Source: Exiguobacterium artemiae 255-15 (GTDB lineage Bacteria > Bacillota > Bacilli > Exiguobacteriales > Exiguobacteriaceae). Taken from it: a stretch of DNA of 64,000 bases. The notes under the pieces are model-generated. The model did not search any database. It saw only the letters and a list, made by a program, of their open reading frames with translations, and was not told the origin of the DNA. Shown in pieces: positions 28,556 to 38,366 of this stretch (positions are counted from its first letter, which is position 1; every line of letters starts with the position of its first letter). The stretch is taken from positions 2,072,001-2,136,000 of the forward strand of contig NC_010556.1 in assembly GCF_000019905.1 (NCBI RefSeq), in the 5' to 3' direction. Made by a program: the position numbers and the translations under genes.

Positions 28556-29304
28556 CCGTGGACCCCCTCTAGTCTGCTGACCCATGCCCGAAACTCTTCG
28601 ACTTTGAGCGGTAAAGTCATGATGCCGTCGACTCCGCGTTCAATCGCCAACACGTGATCTCTTTCCCGGTTGTACATCGAAATCATGATGGCATGAAACG
28701 GAACGATGGTTTCCTGCTTTGCACGTAACAATAACTCCAGTCCGTCAGCTCGCGGGAGTGCGGATGAAAAGACCAGCAGATACGGGCGTGTCGCCACATG
28801 CTGCTCTAAAAATACTTCTGCTCGTTCATACAGGGAGAGGGTTTCAAAGTTTTTTGTCAATTCGCGTTCCAGCAATCGTCTGAGATGCGGATCGTCTGTG
28901 ACGATTACCGCATCGACGACACGCTGAACACGTTTATACCGGACAATTCGATCCAACAGGACATCCTTGGCCAGATCAGCCGGTACGATTTCTCGTGCAT
29001 TCTCCAGTAAGTAGAACGAGGCGTCATTCATATCCGGATTCAGGTAAACGACAGGAGTCCGTTCCTCCTCTACCGGTCGACTGGCGAGAATGACATCCGC
29101 ATAGGACAAGTCCGTTCTTGCACATCGCCCTTCTTCAATCAGATCATTGACCGTTACCGGCATTACACCGACTGTATGAATAAAAATGACTCCTGATGTT
29201 GATTCGTTCACATCCTGTTCGGACAAGATATGTGATGAGCTTGTTTCTGTATCAATGGGTTCGATTGTTGCATTGATTAATTTCCACATCTCTTCCCGAC
29301 GCAT
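28552..29304 (-). CDS. Degenerate receiver-domain protein of the polysaccharide operon
   Basis: This 250-residue protein has a receiver-like fold in its C-terminal half: VIVTDDPHLRRLLERE corresponds to the acidic pocket. At the usual phospho-acceptor site, LLVFSSALPRADGLELL has Ser where Asp is expected. The conserved lysine loop reads TLPLK. Phosphorylation is therefore unlikely and it probably works as a protein-interaction module. The N-terminal half (about 110 residues) resembles nothing I recognise. It starts directly after the stop of the glycosidase-like gene with AAGGAG upstream. No DNA-binding domain is visible. Confidence 0.75.
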   Translation of the reverse strand: MRREEMWKLINATIEPIDTETSSSHILSEQDVNESTSGVIFIHTVGVMPVTVNDLIEEGRCARTDLSYADVILASRPVEEERTPVVYLNPDMNDASFYLLENAREIVPADLAKDVLLDRIVRYKRVQRVVDAVIVTDDPHLRRLLERELTKNFETLSLYERAEVFLEQHVATRPYLLVFSSALPRADGLELLLRAKQETIVPFHAIMISMYNRERDHVLAIERGVDGIMTLPLKVEEFRAWVSRLEGVHG

Positions 29305-32300
29305 TTATCTCACTCCTTCTTTAAACGCCTGTTGCATCGTTTGATATACCGGTTTTAACGCCTCGCGCTGTTGCGGGTTCGTCCATTCCGACCAATTATA
29401 AAAACCGCGGTCTTTTTCCGGAATCCGCGTTGTTCCGATCTGGCCGGTCACTTCAATCCCTTCCGTGATCATCTTCGCCTCAAGCCCATCTTTCCAAAAA
29501 TCTCCGATGATTTCATGTTTGCTCGGATCCCGCATATTTAATAACATCCATGGAATCCGAAGTTCGATCTGCTTTTGCTTGATGTCAGAGATATCGGTCA
29601 AAATACTTTCCGGCGGTCCTTCATGCAGAATACCTGTGTCCCACTTCACGGCCGGCTTGATGATTTTTTTAGTGACCGGATCTCTTCTTGCATAATCGAG
29701 CATTTGGTAGATCGGGTTAAAGTTTCCACTGTTTTGTTTATCTGACGGCGGCTTGACCATCTCAAACGGTTTTTTCAACCCGTAATGGTAGCGGAAGATG
29801 TCATACCGTTCATCGACATCCAGGCGCGCTTGATCGCCGATTGTCAAACGATACTCGGCACCTTCGTCCAATTTTAACGGTCCGACTTGCAGATTACCGT
29901 CATTCGGCTTCGTCGACAAGGCGAGTGTCGTCGGTTCGGCTTTTTTCCGGTCGATCCGGACATACACATAAGCTTCATCCGATGTCATGTAAATCGCTTG
30001 ACCGTCCGTTTCCGCTACCGGTGCATAGCCTTTCCAGTCATCCATCTTACCGTCAATCGTAATATCGGCTCTTAAGAAACCAAGCATCCCGAAATGCTGC
30101 TCGCTCGTTTGGACATTTGACCAGCGCGGACGTGTGTTAGCGTCATCATAGTCCATCGTATTCCACGTCCGTTTGAACCATTCGTCCTGCCAGATAAAGA
30201 CCAGTCCGCCGGCCATCTTCGTTTCGACGATGTCTTGATATAACTTGGCTACGAGTTTTCCTTGATTTTCTTCACTGACATGCCCTTGATCAAATCCATT
30301 CGGACCCAGGTGGGTTTTCCCACGCGAACTCGGAATGCCGAATTCGGAAACGAGTAACGGCATATCATGATAGTCTTTCATCCGCTTCAGATAACGGCTG
30401 TACGACTCTGATCCGGTATCCGCTTTGCGTCCAAACTCTTCCTTGATGAACGATGGATAGTACGGGTAAATATGATACGAGGCAAAGACGCCGCCGGCAA
30501 AGTCTTTTGTGGCCTGGATATGGTTGAAATCAATCGATACCAGGTCCTGTTCTTCTTCCACTTCCTTCGGATGCGCAAGCGGATCCGTCGTCGGCCAGTT
30601 CGTCGCTGCGATGGGCCGGGTCGTTTTGTAGGTATCGAGCTCATGCTGTGTCGCACCGTCCATCCGGCCGGCTAACCATGATTCAAATGGCGAGGCGTCT
30701 TTGGTTGTCGTCACGTATTTGCCGTCGTACCGAAGCCCCTTGTTCTTCTTATTCGTTCCGATGACGGCGTCCGGTAACCATTCGATCCCGAACACAAATG
30801 CAGAGACGTACTGTGAAACGTCAGACGTATACGTACCGGAAGCATGACCGACAACTTCCTTGACGACAGCATTCCCGTGAATCACGTCGACCATCCGTTC
30901 GGCTTCCGTATCCGTCATCTTCAAAAAATTCGGTTCAAAGGCATTTTTTAATTCTTCAAACGGTTTTTCCTCGACCCACATGCCCTGCATCAGATAAATC
31001 GGTGTTTTTGCTGTTTCGTTGTAAGCTTTTAACGCATCATAAAATGCCGGAGGGTGAAGTGTATAAATACGGATGGTATTGACCCCCATCTCGCCCATCT
31101 GTTTCAGCCACCGGTCATATTCATTGCGGCTGATAGCATGTTCTCCCGGGAAAGCACCGGGACGTCCGAGTCCAACATTCACACCTTTAACAAAATATGG
31201 TTTCCATTTCCCGTCTTGATACATCTCAAGTGTGTCTTGACCAGAACGTGCCCGTGTACGGACTGTTTGATTGTTGACTTTCGTTTGTGCCAGCGGTTTA
31301 ACCTGCGCCGCCTGCTGTTTCACGACTTTCGTTTCCTTTAAGATACGGCTGATGGTCGGTGCATAAACCTTCCAAAAGAATGCCGTTTCGCTGTCTGCAC
31401 TGTCGAGAATGAATTGTTTACGGAACCAATCGAGTCCGGCATAACGATAGTAGCGCGGAATATCAGCGACATCTGTGAAATCACCTGCAAAATAATGGCC
31501 GCTTCCTTGTGTAACATAGGCGGGGAATTCAAGAGGCAATTGCCGCTCGCGTAACATGGCTTGTGTTTTTTTGGAGGGTTTCCAGGAAAAATGGGCCTGT
31601 TGTTCGCCCCCGTCGAGTTCCAATACTTCAAACCAATAGTTGTACCGGACTTCGTCCTTTGCCGATCCCTGATTTTTATCCCATTTGTACAAAAGAGGTG
31701 TCTCATCATTGACGAAAAAAACTTCTTCTGTTGAGTCATTGATGAAAACATATCCGGGTCCGGATAATTTAAACGTTTTATCTTTTGCCTGAATCTTTAA
31801 TTTATCAATGACGGTTTGATCGAGACCCTGTAATTTCGTCAAGTCCGGGAAAAAGCGTCCGATCCAACCCGTCCATGCCGTTCCGAATAATTGCCGAAAC
31901 GCATTCGAACGGTCGGATGGCGTTGGACTGGCTGCTGTATTGAACTCTGCGACTACTGTCTTCCCTTTTGAAATCGCGTCTGTCGCAAGTGCCACATCCT
32001 CAGCTGTCAGTCCGCCACGGTGTTGCTGTTTCCCGTCGACCGTGTAGGATTTTCCATATGTATCCGTAAACAGCAATACATCGGCCTTGGAAGCTTGTTT
32101 CAACATCGCTTCACCTTGTGTCCCGTCATACCGGTTGATGTAATCCGTGTATGTATAATTCTTTCCTTCATCCTTCGTGATTTTCAAATGATTCAACAAC
32201 CAGGTCGTTCCTGCATGTTCCCGTTGTTGTTTTCCCACCGTGTAATCAAATAGGATTACGTTTAATGTCCGTTCCTTTTGTATGAACCAAATCAATAGCG

Positions 32301-32352
32301 GTGTCAGCATCAGAAGGACTACGATCGCGGCAATCCATTTATATCGCTTCAT
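29305..32352 (-). CDS. Membrane-anchored glycosidase-like protein with CBM9-like C-terminus
   Basis: This protein of about 1015 residues has an N-terminal transmembrane anchor (about residues 5-23). An N-terminal domain of about 340 residues is unassigned. A TIM-barrel region resembling clan A glycosidases follows (VKGVNVGLGRPGAFPGE, MGVNTIRIYTLHPP, and LLVSEFGIPSS with a candidate nucleophile Glu). After it comes a segment starting ITIDGKMDDWKGYA that resembles CBM9/DOMON-type carbohydrate modules. The start at 32352 has AAGGGA upstream. It is the first gene of the operon. Synthase-dependent systems often carry a dedicated surface hydrolase that trims the chain, which is the likely role. Confidence 0.7.
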   Translation of the reverse strand: MKRYKWIAAIVVLLMLTPLLIWFIQKERTLNVILFDYTVGKQQREHAGTTWLLNHLKITKDEGKNYTYTDYINRYDGTQGEAMLKQASKADVLLFTDTYGKSYTVDGKQQHRGGLTAEDVALATDAISKGKTVVAEFNTAASPTPSDRSNAFRQLFGTAWTGWIGRFFPDLTKLQGLDQTVIDKLKIQAKDKTFKLSGPGYVFINDSTEEVFFVNDETPLLYKWDKNQGSAKDEVRYNYWFEVLELDGGEQQAHFSWKPSKKTQAMLRERQLPLEFPAYVTQGSGHYFAGDFTDVADIPRYYRYAGLDWFRKQFILDSADSETAFFWKVYAPTISRILKETKVVKQQAAQVKPLAQTKVNNQTVRTRARSGQDTLEMYQDGKWKPYFVKGVNVGLGRPGAFPGEHAISRNEYDRWLKQMGEMGVNTIRIYTLHPPAFYDALKAYNETAKTPIYLMQGMWVEEKPFEELKNAFEPNFLKMTDTEAERMVDVIHGNAVVKEVVGHASGTYTSDVSQYVSAFVFGIEWLPDAVIGTNKKNKGLRYDGKYVTTTKDASPFESWLAGRMDGATQHELDTYKTTRPIAATNWPTTDPLAHPKEVEEEQDLVSIDFNHIQATKDFAGGVFASYHIYPYYPSFIKEEFGRKADTGSESYSRYLKRMKDYHDMPLLVSEFGIPSSRGKTHLGPNGFDQGHVSEENQGKLVAKLYQDIVETKMAGGLVFIWQDEWFKRTWNTMDYDDANTRPRWSNVQTSEQHFGMLGFLRADITIDGKMDDWKGYAPVAETDGQAIYMTSDEAYVYVRIDRKKAEPTTLALSTKPNDGNLQVGPLKLDEGAEYRLTIGDQARLDVDERYDIFRYHYGLKKPFEMVKPPSDKQNSGNFNPIYQMLDYARRDPVTKKIIKPAVKWDTGILHEGPPESILTDISDIKQKQIELRIPWMLLNMRDPSKHEIIGDFWKDGLEAKMITEGIEVTGQIGTTRIPEKDRGFYNWSEWTNPQQREALKPVYQTMQQAFKEGVR

Positions 32353-32455
32353 CTTTACACGTCCCTTTCCATCACTTTTGTTTTTACCATTGTAACGTGA
32401 AAACAATCTACCGCATATATGGGAAGCGTTTATTTCTGAAAGGGATATTTTGGAT

Positions 32456-32495
32456 AAAAAAAGAAGCAACTGCCTTCCGGCGGTTGCTTCTTTTT
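32456..32495. terminator. engB terminator, likely bidirectional
   Basis: AAGAAGCAACTGCC / GGCGGTTGCTTCTT stem with A and T runs on both sides. It follows the engB stop and isolates the polysaccharide operon from engB. Confidence 0.85.
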
Positions 32496-32502
32496 ATCTG
32501 AA

Positions 32503-33084
32503 TCATAAATGACGATAGATGGCTTCCCATGCTGCGTCGACACCTTCACCTGTTTCTGAAGAAAACGGAATGAATGTGTCCTGCCCGTCAAACTGTAATT
32601 TCCGTTTAATCGCCGCAATCTGTTTATCGCGTTGACCACGCTTGATTTTATCCAGTTTCGTCGCTACGACAATGACCGATAAATCATAGTATTTTAAGAA
32701 GTCATACATGATGACATCATCCGCTGAAGGTTCATGACGGATATCGACGAGCAAGACGACTCCCTTTAGGATTTCACGTGTCGTGAAATACTTTTCCATC
32801 ATCTTGCCCCATGCCTCACGTTCGGTTTTCGAAACTTTCGCATAACCATAACCCGGTACATCAACAAACATGACTTCATCATTGATGTTAAAGAAGTTTA
32901 ACGTTTGTGTTTTACCCGGTTTTGAGGATGTGCGGGCGAGTGCTTTTCGCTGAACAAGTTTGTTGATGAACGACGACTTTCCGACGTTCGAACGTCCGGC
33001 GAGTGCCACCTCAGGAAGGAGCGGTTCCGGATAATGTTCCGGATTGACACCACTCGTAATAAAATCTGCTTTATAAATTTTCAT
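32503..33084 (-). CDS. engB: Ribosome-biogenesis GTP-binding protein EngB/YsxC
   Basis: This 193-residue TrmE-Era-type GTPase is needed for 50S subunit assembly. The motifs are G1 GRSNVGKSS near residue 31, G3 DVPGYGYA, G4 ATKLDK and a G5 SSETG-like end. The gene starts 1 bp after the lon stop with AAAGGAG in the lon tail, the same pairing as in Bacillus. Confidence 0.97.
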   Translation of the reverse strand: MKIYKADFITSGVNPEHYPEPLLPEVALAGRSNVGKSSFINKLVQRKALARTSSKPGKTQTLNFFNINDEVMFVDVPGYGYAKVSKTEREAWGKMMEKYFTTREILKGVVLLVDIRHEPSADDVIMYDFLKYYDLSVIVVATKLDKIKRGQRDKQIAAIKRKLQFDGQDTFIPFSSETGEGVDAAWEAIYRHL

Positions 33085-33085
33085 G

Positions 33086-35395
33086 TTACTCTCCTTTTAA
33101 TGCATGTTCGAGCACTTGATCCATTGTCGCGACCGGTATGAAGCGAATGCCATCCCGAACCGTTTCCGGAATGTCATCGATATCACGTGTATTGTCTTGC
33201 GGCATCAAAATCGTCGTCAAACCCGCACGATGGGCTGCCAATGACTTCTCTTTCAGACCGCCGATCGGCAAGACCCGTCCCCGTAACGTAATTTCTCCGG
33301 TCATACCGACATCTCGCCGTACCGGACGTTTCGTCAACGCGGAAATCAATGCTGTCGCGATCGTAATCCCCGCCGAAGGACCGTCTTTTGGCACGGCGCC
33401 TTCCGGAACGTGAATGTGGATATCTTGTGTCTCATAGAAATTCGGATCGATTTTAAACGCTTCTGCATTCGCCCGAACGAAGCTGTGTGCGGTTTGAGCG
33501 GATTCCTGCATGACGTCTCCTAATTTCCCTGTTAACTGCAGTTTTCCTTTACCTGGAGCGAGACTCACTTCAATCGTCAGTGTATCGCCCCCAAATGCAG
33601 TATACGCTAAACCGGTCACCGCGCCAATCGTATCTTCAAGTTCACTTTGACCATAACGGTAAATCGGTTTACCTAAGAAGTCCGGTAAATTACGTTTCGT
33701 GACCGTAACCCGTTTCTTTTCACCCATAGCGATTTGTTTCGCCGCTTTCCGGCACAACGCACCGATGACGCGCTCGAGACTCCGGACACCCGCTTCCCGC
33801 GTATACCGGCGAACCACTTCTTGTAAGGCATCCGGTTTGACCGTCAGCTGACTTTTCTTCAGTCCGTGCTCTTTTAGTTGTTTCGACAATAAGTGCCGGA
33901 TTGCAATTTCTGTTTTTTCCTGTTCTGTATAGCCGCCGATTTGAATCAGTTCCATCCGGTCAAGCAAGGGTCCCGGAATATTTGAGACATCGTTGGCCGT
34001 CGCAATGAATAAGACATTTGATAAATCAAACGGCTCTTCGATGTAGTGATCGGAAAAACTGTTGTTTTGTTCCGGATCAAGTACTTCAAGCATCGCGGAA
34101 GACGGATCGCCCCGGAAATCGTTTGCCATCTTGTCGATTTCATCGAGCAGGAATACCGGGTTGTTTGTTCCGGCCTGTTTCAATCCGCGAATGATCCGGC
34201 CGGGCATCGCTCCGATATAAGTCCGGCGGTGTCCTCGGATTTCTGCTTCGTCACGCACGCCACCGAGCGAAACACGAACGAATTTGCGTTCAAGCGCCGT
34301 CGCAATTGACCGGGCGAGTGACGTTTTCCCGACTCCCGGAGGACCTGCCAGGCATAAAATCGGACCGCGTAACGAGTCCGTCAGTTGTCTGACCGCTAAG
34401 TACTCAAGAATCCGTTCCTTTACTTTCTCGAGACCGTAATGATCTTCATCCAACTGTTCCGATGCGGCTTCGACGTTCAAGAAGTCGTCCGTCGCTTCGT
34501 TCCATGGAAGGGAAAAGAACCATTCGAGATAGTTCCGGATTACACCGTGTTCCGGACTCGTTGCCGGCACGACGGAAAGACGATTGATTTCTTTTTCGAT
34601 ATTGATGACTGCCGTTTCTGACAAATCAAGCAGTGCCAGTTTTTCTTTATACTTCACGGCGTCACTTTCTGCCGAGACTGCTTCTCCGCCAAGTTCCTGT
34701 TGAATCGTCTTCAGTTGTTCACGAAGATAGTATTCGCGTTGCGACTGTTCAATCGTCTTTTTCGTCCGTTCCCGCATTTCGCGTTCGAGTTCGACGACTT
34801 CATATTCATGTTTCATGACATCAAGCAGCATGACCCCGCGTTCAACCGGATCATTTTCTTCGAGGAATTCCTGTTTTTTCGCGATGTCGATCGGCAATTT
34901 CGACGCGATGTAATCCGTCAATGAATCGAGTCGTTCATATGTCTCAAAACGACGTCGTTCGTCCGTTCCGATTCCTTTGATGCGTGACACCAATTGTCCG
35001 AACTGTTCCTTGATCAAACGGACGAGCGCTTCCTGCTTCGCTCCCTTGATGTCTGCTTTTTCAATCGGTTCGATACTCGCTTGATAGCCTTCATCTGTTT
35101 CCGTCACTTGATCAATCCGGACACGTTCTTTACCAATGACCCGGACACGAACCGTATCATTACCCAGTTCACTCATTTTTGCAATCTGGACGAGTGTCCC
35201 GATCGTATGCAAACCATCCACAGACGGTTCCGCTTCGGGATCACGTTGCGTGACGACAACCAAATCAATTTCATGCTCTTTCGACGCCAGCAGTGCTTTG
35301 AGCGAGACAGGACGCCCGACATCAATCGTCAGACCGATTAAGGGGTAGGCGACGACACCACGTAATGGCAATAATGGATATTGTTTTGTCTTCAT
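33086..35395 (-). CDS. lon: ATP-dependent protease Lon (LonA)
   Basis: This 769-residue AAA+ protease degrades damaged and regulatory proteins. The order is an N-terminal substrate domain, Walker [10 protein letters not shown] near residue 347, Walker [10 protein letters not shown], and the Ser-Lys protease domain with DGPSAG and GGLKEK. The start at 35395 is preceded by AGGAGG. A longer open frame adds 7 codons. The clpX terminator lies just upstream. The lonB paralogue found between clpX and lonA in Bacillus subtilis is absent. Confidence 0.97.
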   Translation of the reverse strand: MKTKQYPLLPLRGVVAYPLIGLTIDVGRPVSLKALLASKEHEIDLVVVTQRDPEAEPSVDGLHTIGTLVQIAKMSELGNDTVRVRVIGKERVRIDQVTETDEGYQASIEPIEKADIKGAKQEALVRLIKEQFGQLVSRIKGIGTDERRRFETYERLDSLTDYIASKLPIDIAKKQEFLEENDPVERGVMLLDVMKHEYEVVELEREMRERTKKTIEQSQREYYLREQLKTIQQELGGEAVSAESDAVKYKEKLALLDLSETAVINIEKEINRLSVVPATSPEHGVIRNYLEWFFSLPWNEATDDFLNVEAASEQLDEDHYGLEKVKERILEYLAVRQLTDSLRGPILCLAGPPGVGKTSLARSIATALERKFVRVSLGGVRDEAEIRGHRRTYIGAMPGRIIRGLKQAGTNNPVFLLDEIDKMANDFRGDPSSAMLEVLDPEQNNSFSDHYIEEPFDLSNVLFIATANDVSNIPGPLLDRMELIQIGGYTEQEKTEIAIRHLLSKQLKEHGLKKSQLTVKPDALQEVVRRYTREAGVRSLERVIGALCRKAAKQIAMGEKKRVTVTKRNLPDFLGKPIYRYGQSELEDTIGAVTGLAYTAFGGDTLTIEVSLAPGKGKLQLTGKLGDVMQESAQTAHSFVRANAEAFKIDPNFYETQDIHIHVPEGAVPKDGPSAGITIATALISALTKRPVRRDVGMTGEITLRGRVLPIGGLKEKSLAAHRAGLTTILMPQDNTRDIDDIPETVRDGIRFIPVATMDQVLEHALKGE

Positions 35396-35414
35396 CAAAA
35401 ATCTCCTCCTAAAC

Positions 35415-35452
35415 AAAAAGACTCGGAAAGGCGTACAAGTAGCCTCCGAGCC
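35415..35452 (-). terminator. clpX terminator
   Basis: GCTCGGAGGC ... GCCTTTCCGAG hairpin with a small bulge, followed by CTTTTTGTTT on the minus strand. Its T run reaches the lon ribosome site. Confidence 0.75.
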
Positions 35453-35466
35453 GATTTGTCACGGTG

Positions 35467-36732
35467 TTACGCCGTTTCTTTTTCTTTACCATGTTCAATT
35501 GTGCCATCCTTCAACTCGAGCGTTGGACCGCGTTTTCCAGTCAACGTTTCTGCTGTGATGATGACTTTCGCAATATCTTCACGTGATGGAATTTCAAACA
35601 TGATATCGAGCATCGTTTCTTCGATGATTGAACGAAGACCACGCGCTCCTGTTTTCCGTTCGATTGCAAGTTTCGCAATCTCAACGAGTGCATCTTCTGT
35701 GAAGTCGAGTTCGACATCGTCCAGTTGAAGCATTTTTTTGTATTGTTTGACGAGTGCATTTTTCGGTTTTGTTAAGATTTGGACGAGCGCTTCTTCGTCA
35801 AGCGGCTCAAGTGTCGCCATGACTGGTAAACGTCCGATGAATTCCGGAATCAATCCGAACTTCTGTAAATCTTCCGGTAAAGCAGCCGCAAGAATTTCTT
35901 TTTGCGTCAGGTTGCGGTTCTCGGAATCATTTCCGAATCCGATGACCTTTTTCCCAAGACGACGTTTGATCGATTGGTCGATCCCGTCAAAGGCACCACC
36001 GACGATGAACAAGATGTTCGTCGTATCGATCTGAATGAATTCTTGATGCGGATGTTTCCGGCCGCCTTGTGGCGGAACGCTTGCAACAGTACCTTCTAAG
36101 ATTTTCAGAAGTGCTTGTTGCACCCCTTCACCTGAAACGTCACGTGTAATCGACGGATTCTCAGATTTACGGGCGATTTTATCGATTTCATCGATGTAGA
36201 TGATACCTTTTTCTGCTTTTTCGACATCATAGTCAGCAGCTTGAATGAGTTTTAGGAGAATGTTTTCAACATCTTCCCCGACATATCCGGCTTCCGTCAG
36301 ACTTGTTGCATCCGCGATTGCGAACGGAACGTTCAGAATACGGGCCATCGTTTGTGCGAGGAGTGTTTTACCACTACCAGTCGGTCCAATCATGACGATG
36401 TTTGATTTAGACAATTCCACGTCGTCGGCACGTCCACCGGCATTGATCCGTTTATAATGATTGTACATCGCGACAGATAACGATTTTTTCGCTTTTTCCT
36501 GTCCGATGACGTAGTCATTTAAAGTCGCACGGATTTCATGCGGTTTCGGTACGTTTTTCAGTTCGACTTCTTCTTCTGTACCAAGCTCTTCTTCGACGAT
36601 CTCATTACAGAGTTCGATACATTCATCGCAAATGTAAACGCCAGGTCCAGCAACAAGTTTGCGCACTTGCTCTTGTGTCTTTCCGCAGAAAGAACATTTT
36701 AGCTGACCTTTTTCTTCGTTAAATTTAAACAT
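35467..36732 (-). CDS. clpX: ClpX, ATP-binding subunit of the ClpXP protease
   Basis: This 421-residue AAA+ unfoldase starts with a zinc-binding domain (CSFCGK ... CDECIELC). Walker [12 protein letters not shown], Walker [10 protein letters not shown], the pore-loop GYVGEDV and sensor-2 ARGLRSI follow. It passes substrates to ClpP. The start at 36732 has AAAGGGG upstream and excludes a 19-codon upstream extension. It has its own promoter and a terminator. Confidence 0.97.
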   Translation of the reverse strand: MFKFNEEKGQLKCSFCGKTQEQVRKLVAGPGVYICDECIELCNEIVEEELGTEEEVELKNVPKPHEIRATLNDYVIGQEKAKKSLSVAMYNHYKRINAGGRADDVELSKSNIVMIGPTGSGKTLLAQTMARILNVPFAIADATSLTEAGYVGEDVENILLKLIQAADYDVEKAEKGIIYIDEIDKIARKSENPSITRDVSGEGVQQALLKILEGTVASVPPQGGRKHPHQEFIQIDTTNILFIVGGAFDGIDQSIKRRLGKKVIGFGNDSENRNLTQKEILAAALPEDLQKFGLIPEFIGRLPVMATLEPLDEEALVQILTKPKNALVKQYKKMLQLDDVELDFTEDALVEIAKLAIERKTGARGLRSIIEETMLDIMFEIPSREDIAKVIITAETLTGKRGPTLELKDGTIEHGKEKETA

Positions 36733-36804
36733 AAAGGTCCACCCCTTTAACGTGGAATTTGTATAGATCCGTTTCGCATCTATTCTCACGTTTTACTATT
36801 TATG

Positions 36805-36834
36805 ATTGTAGCATGAACAAGGAAACTCTTTCAA
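36805..36834 (-). promoter_or_regulatory. clpX promoter
   Basis: TTGAAA (36829-36834), 18-bp spacer, TACAAT (36805-36810) with an extended TGC before the -10, minus strand, about 75 bp before clpX. Confidence 0.7.
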
Positions 36835-36905
36835 ATCTTGGATGAGCGTTTTACAGTTTGATTTGAAAAATATATTTTTGTTTGTCCTTGTTTGACCTAT
36901 CGTAC

Positions 36906-36949
36906 AAAAAAATCGACTTCAAGACCAGAGATTGGTCTTGAAGTCGATT
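36906..36949 (-). terminator. tig terminator
   Basis: Perfect 16-bp stem (AATCGACTTCAAGACC and complement) with a 7-base loop and a long T run on the minus strand, shortly after the tig stop. Confidence 0.92.
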
Positions 36950-36965
36950 CTGTTCGGTTGTTTGC

Positions 36966-38258
36966 TTATTTTGCTTTTGCGTTGTCAACGAGAACGTCGA
37001 TTGCTTTACGGAACTGAAGATCACCTTTAAGTGTATCAAGTCCGCCTTGTGGTGCAAGCATCGTTTCAAGTTGATCTGCAGGAATGTTGTAGAGTTCAGA
37101 CATCGATTGAAGTTCAGCTTGCGCTTCTTCTTCAGTAACTTCGATTTTTTCGTCTGCAACGATTTGTTTAAGAACGAGACGAGCTTTAACGCGCTCTTCT
37201 GCTTGTTCTTTCATTTCAGTACGCATTGCCTCTTCAGTCGTTCCAGTTAACTGGAAGTACATGTTAAGGTCAATTCCTTGTGACTGAATGCGTTGTGTGA
37301 ATTCTTGGACCATACGTTCAACTTCGTTTTCAACCATAACTTCTGGAAGATCAACTGTAGCGTTTTTAGTCGCAGCTTCAACCAACTCATCACGCATTGA
37401 AGCATCAGCTTCTTGTTTGCGTGTGTTTTCAAGACGTGTACGGATTTTTGTTTTCAACTCATCAAGAGAAGAAACTTCTTCGTCCATTTCTTTAGCGAAC
37501 TCATCTGTCAATTCAGGAAGTTCTTGTGCTTTGATTTCGTGGATTGTTACTTTGAACACGACTGGTTTTCCAGCGAGTGATGCTTCATGGTACTCTTCTG
37601 GGAACGTGACGTCGATATCTTTTTGCTCGCCTGATTTAAGACCAACCATCTGCTCTTCAAATCCTGGAATGAAGTTTCCAGATCCGATGACGAGTGAGTA
37701 GTTTTCTGCAGTACCACCGTCGAATTGGTTTTCACCATCGAAACCTGCGAAGTCGAATACGACTGTATCGCCATTTTCGATCGCGCCGTCTTCTTTAACG
37801 ACGAGCTCTGCACCACGCTCTTGCATTGTTTTGAGTTCAGCATCGACATCTTCGTCTGTAACGTCTGTTTCGACTGCTGTGTACTCAAGACCTTTGTACT
37901 CACCGAGTGTTGCGTCCGGCTCAATCACGAATGTGATTTTGAACTCAACTGGTTTTCCTTTTTCGAGTGTTTCGACGTCGATGTTATCAAGCGCGATTGG
38001 CTCGATTCCTGATTCGACGACAGCACCTTCGATTGTGTCTTGATATAAGATATCAAGTGCATCTTGGTAAAGTGCTTCTTCGCCGTACATTTTGTTAAAC
38101 ATTGCGCGTGGCATTTTTCCTTTACGGAAACCTGGTGTGTTCAATGTCTTAACGACTTTTTTGAACGCTTGGTCTACCGCTTTATCAAATGCTTCAGCAG
38201 GCGCTTCATACGTGAGAACGCCGAGGCTACCTGATTGTTTTTCCCATTTTGCAGTCAT
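36966..38258 (-). CDS. tig: Trigger factor (ribosome-associated chaperone, PPIase)
   Basis: This 430-residue chaperone meets nascent chains at the ribosome exit. The ribosome-binding signature is GFRKGKMP near residue 45. The FKBP-type PPIase domain covers about residues 150-240 and the helical substrate arms follow. The ATG at 38258 has GGAGGG 8 bp upstream. Flanking promoter and terminator make it a single-gene transcript. Confidence 0.97.
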   Translation of the reverse strand: MTAKWEKQSGSLGVLTYEAPAEAFDKAVDQAFKKVVKTLNTPGFRKGKMPRAMFNKMYGEEALYQDALDILYQDTIEGAVVESGIEPIALDNIDVETLEKGKPVEFKITFVIEPDATLGEYKGLEYTAVETDVTDEDVDAELKTMQERGAELVVKEDGAIENGDTVVFDFAGFDGENQFDGGTAENYSLVIGSGNFIPGFEEQMVGLKSGEQKDIDVTFPEEYHEASLAGKPVVFKVTIHEIKAQELPELTDEFAKEMDEEVSSLDELKTKIRTRLENTRKQEADASMRDELVEAATKNATVDLPEVMVENEVERMVQEFTQRIQSQGIDLNMYFQLTGTTEEAMRTEMKEQAEERVKARLVLKQIVADEKIEVTEEEAQAELQSMSELYNIPADQLETMLAPQGGLDTLKGDLQFRKAIDVLVDNAKAK

Positions 38259-38287
38259 GCTGAGTCCCTCCAAAAATGTCAATTAGC

Positions 38288-38301
38288 GTACATGTGTGTA
38301 C
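38288..38301. repeat. Short inverted repeat in the tig leader
   Basis: GTACA-CACA-TGTAC between the tig -10 and its ribosome site. It could be an operator or a small mRNA hairpin. Confidence 0.45.
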
Positions 38302-38311
38302 AACAAGTCAC

Positions 38312-38320
38312 ATTATAGCA
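38312..38320 (-). promoter_or_regulatory. Extended -10 promoter of tig
   Basis: TGCTATAAT on the minus strand (consensus extended -10). The -35 is weak. Confidence 0.7.
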
Positions 38321-38366
38321 CAATCGTTCCGAGGATTACCACTGTTGAACGAGCCATTCCCTTGAA

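Noticed and set aside
32421-32434. Possible catabolite (cre) site upstream of the polysaccharide operon
   Set aside because: The core GAAGCGTTTA fits but several outer consensus positions fail, so it is not reported as a site.
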